Below are positions 7,269-11,386 of a stretch of DNA of 11,386 nucleotides, piece after piece. Every line of letters begins with the position of its first letter. The first letter of the stretch is position 1. The notes beneath the pieces are model-generated. The model ran no database searches and was not told the origin of the DNA. It saw only the letters and a program-made list of their open reading frames with translations. Source of the stretch: UBA8199 sp035358715 (GTDB taxonomy: Bacteria; Verrucomicrobiota; Verrucomicrobiia; Limisphaerales; UBA8199); assembly GCA_035358715.1 (NCBI GenBank), contig DAOPPX010000143.1, positions 1 through 11,386 on the forward strand, read 5' to 3'. The position numbers were made by a program, and so were the translations under genes.

Positions 7269-7716
7269 GTTGAGATTCCGCTGGAATAAATGTAGCCAAG
7301 GCAGGGGACCTCGGGCAAGGGACTTCTTGGAACTGCGAGGCGGAGAACTAGAACGTCCGCACCTGCAGCATCAACTTCAAACGCTTGGAGCACGTCACCG
7401 CGCGCCAGCCCACCGTTTGGCCCCCGCAAATGGCAGGTTGCCGCGCGCCACTCTAAGCCCGCCAACCATCCTTCCTGCTCCTTGACTGACTGAGGCGAGC
7501 GATTTTCGGCTTCCCATCCTGCCCCACCCCGTGTTCACGCCTCACCAGCGCCTTGGCTTGTCGCTCGGCGACTATTTTCGCTTGTGGCGTTCACCCGTTT
7601 CGCTAAGATCTTGTCTCGCTGGACCTGGAAGTCTTAGCGAGTGGTCTGATGTTAGAGTGCTACGACAGTCACGTTTGACGATGTCCCTCACCTCGCCAAT
7701 TTAAGCAGTGGCAACG
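7269..7716 (+). other. Divergent intergenic region between efflux operon and REC-kinase gene
   Basis: This stretch of about 450 bases should hold the promoters for both divergent units. I found no convincing sigma-70 or sigma-54 promoter, tRNA, riboswitch or conserved coding frame. A minus-strand open frame from 7465 into the efflux gene has no recognisable character. The only clear structure is the 9-bp inverted repeat at 7600-7640. Two weak overlapping 5-bp complementary pairs occur in the efflux-side leader: CCAAG 7296-7300 with CTTGG 7326-7330, and CCTCG 7309-7313 with CGAGG 7336-7340. Confidence 0.5.
7600..7640 (+). promoter_or_regulatory. Perfect 9-bp inverted repeat, candidate operator upstream of REC-kinase gene
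   Basis: TCGCTAAGA at 7600-7608 is repeated as its exact reverse complement TCTTAGCGA at 7632-7640, with 23 bases between. The arm centres are 32 bp apart, close to three helical turns, which would place two half-sites on the same DNA face. The repeat ends 76 bases before the ATG at 7717, inside the divergent promoter region. It could instead form a 9-bp stem with a large loop in RNA. A regulatory role is inference; no binding protein is identifiable. Confidence 0.35.
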
Positions 7717-8964
7717 ATGACGCAACCGCCGGAACAAGCGGGATGCAAAGGCACTTTGCTTTTCGTGGACGACGAAGAGGCCGTGCGCGAGTCGTTGCGG
7801 GTTATTTTCAAAGACGAGTATCAGATCATTATGGCCGGGGACGGCGTGACAGCGATCGGGTTGGCCCAAAAAACCAAGGTAGATGCGGCAATCGTTGACA
7901 TCAAGATGGCTGCGATGTCTGGCCTGGGGGTGTTGGAGCGCCTGAAATGCGTTGATCCGAACATTGAGGTGGTCATGCTGACTGCCTACGAAACCACCGA
8001 CCTCATGCGTCAGGCATTGCGCCTGCGCGCCTGCGACTATATCACCAAGCCGTTTGACGTTTCTACCATTCGTGCTGCGGTTGCAAGCGCCATGCGGCGC
8101 CGAACCCTGCAAAGCGAGATTCGGACCAACGCGGGGAAACTGCAGCAGCTCCTGCAAGAACTTGAGAACCAGAAGGTTGAGGAGCGGATCGCCCATACAC
8201 GTGGCGACATCTACGCCAGTATCATTCACGATATCAACGGGCCGCTTGCTGTCATTTCGGGGTTCACTCAGCTGATGAACCAGCGTATCAGCAATGCGAC
8301 GAGGCTGGAACTCGAAGACCTCGGCTTCATCAAGGACCGGCTTACGGTAATCACCCGCCAGGTGATGAACTGCGTCGAGATCTCCCGCCGGTACCTCGGT
8401 TTTCTGCGCCGGCAATCCGACGACATGCCTCGTGTGGGGGTGAATCAACTCCTTACCGACCTTAGCCATTTAGTCCGCGTGCACCCCAGCCTGCAAGACA
8501 ACCAGTTCAACCTCCATCCACTGGCCAGGGACATCGCCGTGCGTATGAATGGAACCGATTTCATCCAGGTGCTGCTCAACCTGGTGGTTAACGCCTTCCA
8601 GTGTGCGCCCCAGGCACACTCGGTAGAAATCGAAGGCCGCACGGTGCGCGAACCGATTGACTTCACGAAATTCAAGGATGGCCCACAGGATCGGTTGCTT
8701 AACGTGGAGAACTTCGACGCTACGCCGCCTGTCCTGATGGTCTCTGTCCGCGACGACGGGCCGGGAATCCCGCCCCAGACTCTGTCGAAGATTTTCCAGG
8801 CATATTATTCCACCAAGGACCCGCGACAGGGTACTGGCCTGGGATTGAAAATTGTCCAGCGCCTCGTTAAGCAGGCTAGAGGCGCCCTGCATGTTCACAC
8901 CCAAGTGGGGCAAGGAACGAGCTTCACTGTCTTCTTGTCGGCCAGTCCTCTGGCCACCGGTTAG
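7717..8964 (+). CDS. Soluble hybrid response regulator-histidine kinase (REC-HisKA-HATPase)
   Basis: A 415-residue cytoplasmic two-component protein with no membrane segment. The N-terminal receiver (about residues 10-125) has acidic Asp18/Asp19 (FVDDEE), phosphoacceptor Asp61 (IVDIKM), Thr89 (MLTAYE) and Lys111 (ITKPFD). A coiled helix (about 128-160) leads to the H-box IIHDINGPLAVISGF with phospho-donor His171. The ATPase domain shows an N-box (LLNLVVNAF, Asn288/Asn292), G1 box RDDGPGIP and G2 box GTGLGLKIV, so it should be active. About 28 extra residues separate the N-box region from G1. It has no DNA-binding domain, so output must go through phosphotransfer to another protein. The start is ATG at 7717; GTG at 7708 adds three residues just after an in-frame TAA (7702), and neither has a clear Shine-Dalgarno site. 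It is transcribed away from the efflux operon. Regulation of that operon is inference. Confidence 0.9.
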   Translation: MTQPPEQAGCKGTLLFVDDEEAVRESLRVIFKDEYQIIMAGDGVTAIGLAQKTKVDAAIVDIKMAAMSGLGVLERLKCVDPNIEVVMLTAYETTDLMRQALRLRACDYITKPFDVSTIRAAVASAMRRRTLQSEIRTNAGKLQQLLQELENQKVEERIAHTRGDIYASIIHDINGPLAVISGFTQLMNQRISNATRLELEDLGFIKDRLTVITRQVMNCVEISRRYLGFLRRQSDDMPRVGVNQLLTDLSHLVRVHPSLQDNQFNLHPLARDIAVRMNGTDFIQVLLNLVVNAFQCAPQAHSVEIEGRTVREPIDFTKFKDGPQDRLLNVENFDATPPVLMVSVRDDGPGIPPQTLSKIFQAYYSTKDPRQGTGLGLKIVQRLVKQARGALHVHTQVGQGTSFTVFLSASPLATG

Positions 8965-9070
8965 TCGGTCATCGCGGGCGGGGTGAGAATCACGCTTAGT
9001 CCGCACCGAATTCCATGTGTTGTTCCGACTGAAGCCTATCAACTTCTGGCAGCTGGGTGCCTAACCCGGA

Positions 9071-9139
9071 ACGGAGGAGGGACGGAGGAGCGACGGGGGT
9101 CCTACGGCCGAAGGAGGAGGTATGGTGAGGGGGGAAAAT
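9071..9139 (+). repeat. GA-rich tract with 11-bp tandem units
   Basis: In the spacer between two convergent genes, an 11-bp unit recurs at 9071-9081 (acggaggaggg), 9082-9092 (acggaggagcg) and, more weakly, 9093-9103 (acgggggtcct). It is followed by a near-palindrome CCTACGGCCGAAGG (9101-9114) and more purine-rich sequence to about 9139. The plus strand contains a perfect Shine-Dalgarno core AAGGAGG (9111-9117) four bases before an ATG at 9122 that opens only a six-codon frame ending at TAG 9140-9142. No rho-independent terminator is evident in the 8965-9178 spacer. Function unknown; it may be a dispersed intergenic repeat. Confidence 0.5.
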
Positions 9140-9178
9140 TAGACTCGCGTCGCTTCCAACGGGACGGGATGTCCGCGT

Positions 9179-9835
9179 CTAACGTAGAGTCAGCCCGCGA
9201 GCTGGTTCGGCTGCGGCAGCCGAGACCTTGGCAGCAAGCTGCTCATACAAGCGGCGGGTAATTCTCTTCGACGCGAACAGCAACCACGACGAGCGCTCGG
9301 TGAACTCCAATCCCTCGATACTCGGCGATCCCGCGACCGGAACTCGGATCCGCCGCCCATAAACAAAAAGCCCCCGCAGCCCAATGTTGTGGGGCTGGAC
9401 CTCTACGATGTGGTCATAAGGCACGGACAAATTGACCGAGTCGCCCCGGAAAACCACCTCTGCACTGGTAAGGCTAAGGCACCCGACATCATCCGCGTCG
9501 TCCAGAATCGCCCGGACACCTGACCTGATTCTCGGCGACAACGTCAACTGGACAACGAATTCGCCTTCTCCCTTACCTGCCTCTGGGGCGAGCGAACTGA
9601 CGAGGCGGGTGACATAGGTGTTCCCCAAGCCGAAGGGCAGCAGGCAAACTGTGGCAATGACCACCAGGAGCGGGATTAACATGGTAAGGAGGCTGAACTT
9701 GAGCAGGCTAACCAGCAGGATCGAGAAGAACAGCGGCAGCAGCAGGAGAACGCCATAGGCGCTAATTATAATCACCGCACCCATGGTGAATCGTCTCGGT
9801 TGAGTGATCTCAATGGTTGGCGGATTGGCTTGCAT
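9179..9835 (-). CDS. Uncharacterised membrane protein with two N-terminal helices and a probable PH-like domain
   Basis: A 218-residue protein I cannot name. Two hydrophobic helices at about residues 19-45 and 47-70 form a membrane hairpin. The remaining 145 residues are soluble and probably cytoplasmic, given the basic residues after the second helix. Residues about 115-200 read as alternating short beta strands (CLSLTSAEVVFRG, LSVPYDHIVEVQPHNIGLRG, FVYGRRIRVPV) ending in a helix KRITRRLYEQLAA. This resembles a bacterial PH-like or GRAM-like fold, which often binds lipid or protein at membranes. It lies 51 bases downstream of the dihydropyrimidinase gene on the same strand, so the two may be co-transcribed, but nothing shows a functional link. 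The start is ATG at 9833-9835 without a strong Shine-Dalgarno site. I am confident it is a real gene, moderately confident of the fold, and propose no function. Confidence 0.75.
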   Translation of the reverse strand: MQANPPTIEITQPRRFTMGAVIIISAYGVLLLLPLFFSILLVSLLKFSLLTMLIPLLVVIATVCLLPFGLGNTYVTRLVSSLAPEAGKGEGEFVVQLTLSPRIRSGVRAILDDADDVGCLSLTSAEVVFRGDSVNLSVPYDHIVEVQPHNIGLRGLFVYGRRIRVPVAGSPSIEGLEFTERSSWLLFASKRITRRLYEQLAAKVSAAAAEPARGLTLR

Positions 9836-9886
9836 TGCATTTCACGCGACGCCTATTGGGAGCTAAAAAGCGTCTGGAAATCAAGG

Positions 9887-11269
9887 TTAATGGTGGTTCG
9901 GCGCGCGTTGAAGAAACCGTCCCCGCCCCGGCTGCCCGACGAACTTGCCTTCGCGCACCACGACTTCTCCCCGCAGGGTCACGATATGGGGCCGGCCCTC
10001 GATCGCCATTCCCTCGAACGGGTTATAGTCCACACTCATGGTCTGGCTCTTGGCCAAAATCGTCCCTCGATAAGCTGGATCGTAAACAACGAGGTCGGCA
10101 TCGCTGCCAGGTTGGATTGTGCCTTTGGTTGGGTAGAGACCGAAGAGCTTCGCCGCCTGCGTGCTCGCTGTATCTACAAATCGGTGCAAATCCAGCCTGC
10201 CTTGCTTGATGCCGCAGGTGTAAAAAGCGTTCACACGGTCTTCGATCGCGGGCAGCCCGTTGGGGATCTTGGTGAAGTCATCCCTGCCCAGCCCTTTCTG
10301 CGTGGCGAAGTCGAAGGGCGCGTGGTCGGATGCCAGCGTGCTGATCACGCCGTCGCGCAGCGCATTCCACAGGATTTCCCGGTTGCGGCGGTCGCGGAGC
10401 GGCGGAGACATCACGTACTTTGCGCCCTCGAAGTTCGGCCGCTCAGCATAGGTCCTGTCCAACAGCAGGTATTGGATCAGCGTTTCAGCCCAGACCTTGC
10501 CCCCACGCGCTCTCCCGGCCAACACCTCGCACAACGCTTCCTCACAACTCAGATGAACGATATACACATGGGCGTCCAGCAATCCTGCGAAAGTCAGCAG
10601 GTGATGCACCCCTTCGGCCTCGACAACCGGAGGACGGCTTTCGTGGTGCCATTCCGGCCCAGTCTTGCCTTCGGCCAACAGTTGGTACTGCAACTCCGCG
10701 ATCAGGTCCGCGTTCTCGCAATGGGCGGTCGTAATGACCCCAAGTTCCTTGGCCAGCCGCAAAGTTAGATACAATTCCCGGTCGCTGAGAGCGAACGCGT
10801 TCTGATAGGCCAGATACACTTTGAAGCTGCTGAGCCCGCGTTTGACAATCTCCCGCAACTGCTCTCCAACCCTGTCGTCATACCTCGACACCGTCATGTG
10901 GAAAGTAAAGTCGCATGCGCAGTGCCGCTGTGCCTTGTCCAGCCACAACTCGAACCCCTCCATCGGTTCCTGGGTTCGGTTCGGCCCCAGCATTTCGATC
11001 AGCGTCGTCGTGCCGCCAACGAGCGCCGCCTGGCTGGCGGTCTCATGGGTGTCCTTCGCGAATGTGCCCATGCATGGCAGATGAATATGCACATGCGGGT
11101 CAACAAAACCGGGAAACACGTACTTATTGGTCGCGTCAAGGACCTCCGCTCCCGGCGGCGGCAGAATGTTCGGCTCGATGCGCGTTATCCTCTCGTCCGC
11201 GCACCAAATGTCCGCAAAGTACCGTTCAGTGGCGGTGATGATTTCGCCGCCTTTCACCAGCACAGGCAT
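9887..11269 (-). CDS. hydA: Dihydropyrimidinase / D-hydantoinase family amidohydrolase
   Basis: A complete 460-residue cytoplasmic metal-dependent cyclic amidohydrolase, predicted to open 5,6-dihydrouracil/dihydrothymine (or hydantoin) rings to N-carbamoyl amino acids, step two of reductive pyrimidine breakdown. Metal ligands are visible: His59 and His61 in FPGFVDPHVHIHLP, Lys150 in SSFKVYLAY (the lysine carboxylated in this family), His183 (TAHCEN), His239 (IVHLS) and Asp315 (ASDHAPFD). Tyr155 matches the family's catalytic tyrosine, and KIPNGLPAIEDR (335-346) is the substrate-loop signature. The C-terminal segment VDYNPFEGMAIEGRP is also typical. His63 occupies a position that is usually Asp, Gln or Tyr. 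Length is usual for the family. The ATG at 11267-11269 is preceded by an in-frame TAG (11279-11281) and an AAGGGG site close to the start, fixing the N-terminus. Allantoinase is less likely given the signature loops. The preferred substrate cannot be read from sequence. Confidence 0.92.
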   Translation of the reverse strand: MPVLVKGGEIITATERYFADIWCADERITRIEPNILPPPGAEVLDATNKYVFPGFVDPHVHIHLPCMGTFAKDTHETASQAALVGGTTTLIEMLGPNRTQEPMEGFELWLDKAQRHCACDFTFHMTVSRYDDRVGEQLREIVKRGLSSFKVYLAYQNAFALSDRELYLTLRLAKELGVITTAHCENADLIAELQYQLLAEGKTGPEWHHESRPPVVEAEGVHHLLTFAGLLDAHVYIVHLSCEEALCEVLAGRARGGKVWAETLIQYLLLDRTYAERPNFEGAKYVMSPPLRDRRNREILWNALRDGVISTLASDHAPFDFATQKGLGRDDFTKIPNGLPAIEDRVNAFYTCGIKQGRLDLHRFVDTASTQAAKLFGLYPTKGTIQPGSDADLVVYDPAYRGTILAKSQTMSVDYNPFEGMAIEGRPHIVTLRGEVVVREGKFVGQPGRGRFLQRAPNHH

Positions 11270-11278
11270 AAGCCCCTT

Positions 11279-11386
11279 CTAGCCCCGGCGAGTCCGCTTT
11301 GAAAGCACAAAATCCCTCAGTCCCGAGGCAATGCACGCCGGATTCGAGAAAGTGATTTGGGCGGATTTGGATTGTGGCCGGGTCGG
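11279..11386 (-). other. Short open frame at right edge, possible 3' end of an upstream gene
   Basis: From the right edge a minus-strand frame of 35 codons stays open to a TAG at 11279-11281, nine bases before the dihydropyrimidinase start and in the same frame as it. The encoded end (FSNPACIASGLRDFVLSKRTRRG) is split by no stop but shows no family I recognise. It could be the tail of an operon partner or merely non-coding sequence; the other two frames are no more convincing. No promoter is evident. Confidence 0.2.

Noticed and set aside
7118..7465. Minus-strand 115-codon frame in the efflux leader as a small upstream gene
   Set aside because: It overlaps the 5' end of the efflux lipoprotein gene in another frame and its translation has no recognisable features.
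7269..7716. Sigma-54 promoter (TGGCAGGTTGC at about 7431) or riboswitch in the divergent region
   Set aside because: The spacing between GG and GC elements is wrong for sigma-54, and no conserved riboswitch core is visible.
7669..8469. Minus-strand open frame opposite the REC-kinase gene
   Set aside because: The plus strand encodes every receiver and kinase motif in order; the antisense frame has none.
8965..9178. Bidirectional rho-independent terminator between the convergent genes
   Set aside because: Only short imperfect palindromes (such as CCTACGGCCGAAGG) and no following U-run were found.

Overview
The window looks like chromosomal DNA from a GC-rich member of the Verrucomicrobiota, probably of the Limisphaerales/Pedosphaera type. 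That placement is inference from recognised protein style, not a database search. It rests on a tandem Ig-like surface-protein fragment of a kind I associate with these bacteria, an integron-type integrase N-terminus, a TolC-family lipoprotein, mostly weak Shine-Dalgarno sites, and a REC-histidine kinase with the H-box HDINGPL.

Layout. Positions 1-1353 (minus strand) are a degraded-looking zone. The N-terminal piece of an integron-type tyrosine recombinase runs off the left edge. Next to it is the C-terminal remnant of a tandem Ig-like surface protein, broken by an in-frame TGA and cut off exactly at the stop codon of the next gene. Positions 1350-7268 (minus strand) hold a tight four-gene operon for a MacAB-TolC-type tripartite ABC efflux system. 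In transcription order it encodes a TolC-family outer-membrane lipoprotein, a MacA/HlyD-like periplasmic adaptor, the ABC ATPase and the MacB-type permease. The junctions are a 4-bp ATGA overlap, a 24-bp gap and a 4-bp gap, so translational coupling is likely. The adaptor carries a C-terminal pair of canonical EF-hand calcium-binding loops, which MacA-type adaptors normally lack.

Positions 7269-7716 are a divergent intergenic region of about 450 bp with a perfect 9-bp inverted repeat near the right-hand gene. Positions 7717-8964 (plus strand) encode a soluble REC-HisKA-HATPase hybrid kinase, divergent from the efflux operon and a candidate for sensing or signalling linked to it. Positions 8965-9178 are a convergent spacer with an unusual GA-rich tract made partly of 11-bp units. 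Positions 9179-9835 (minus strand) encode an uncharacterised two-helix membrane protein with a probable PH-like cytoplasmic domain. Positions 9887-11269 (minus strand) encode a complete dihydropyrimidinase/hydantoinase. The right edge shows only a short open frame of doubtful meaning.

Functionally the window combines a transport module (export of an unknown small molecule or peptide), a two-component signalling protein facing it, and a separate pyrimidine/hydantoin catabolic enzyme. The most novel element is the EF-hand-bearing adaptor. The most evolutionarily informative is the integrase and truncated-gene junction at the left.
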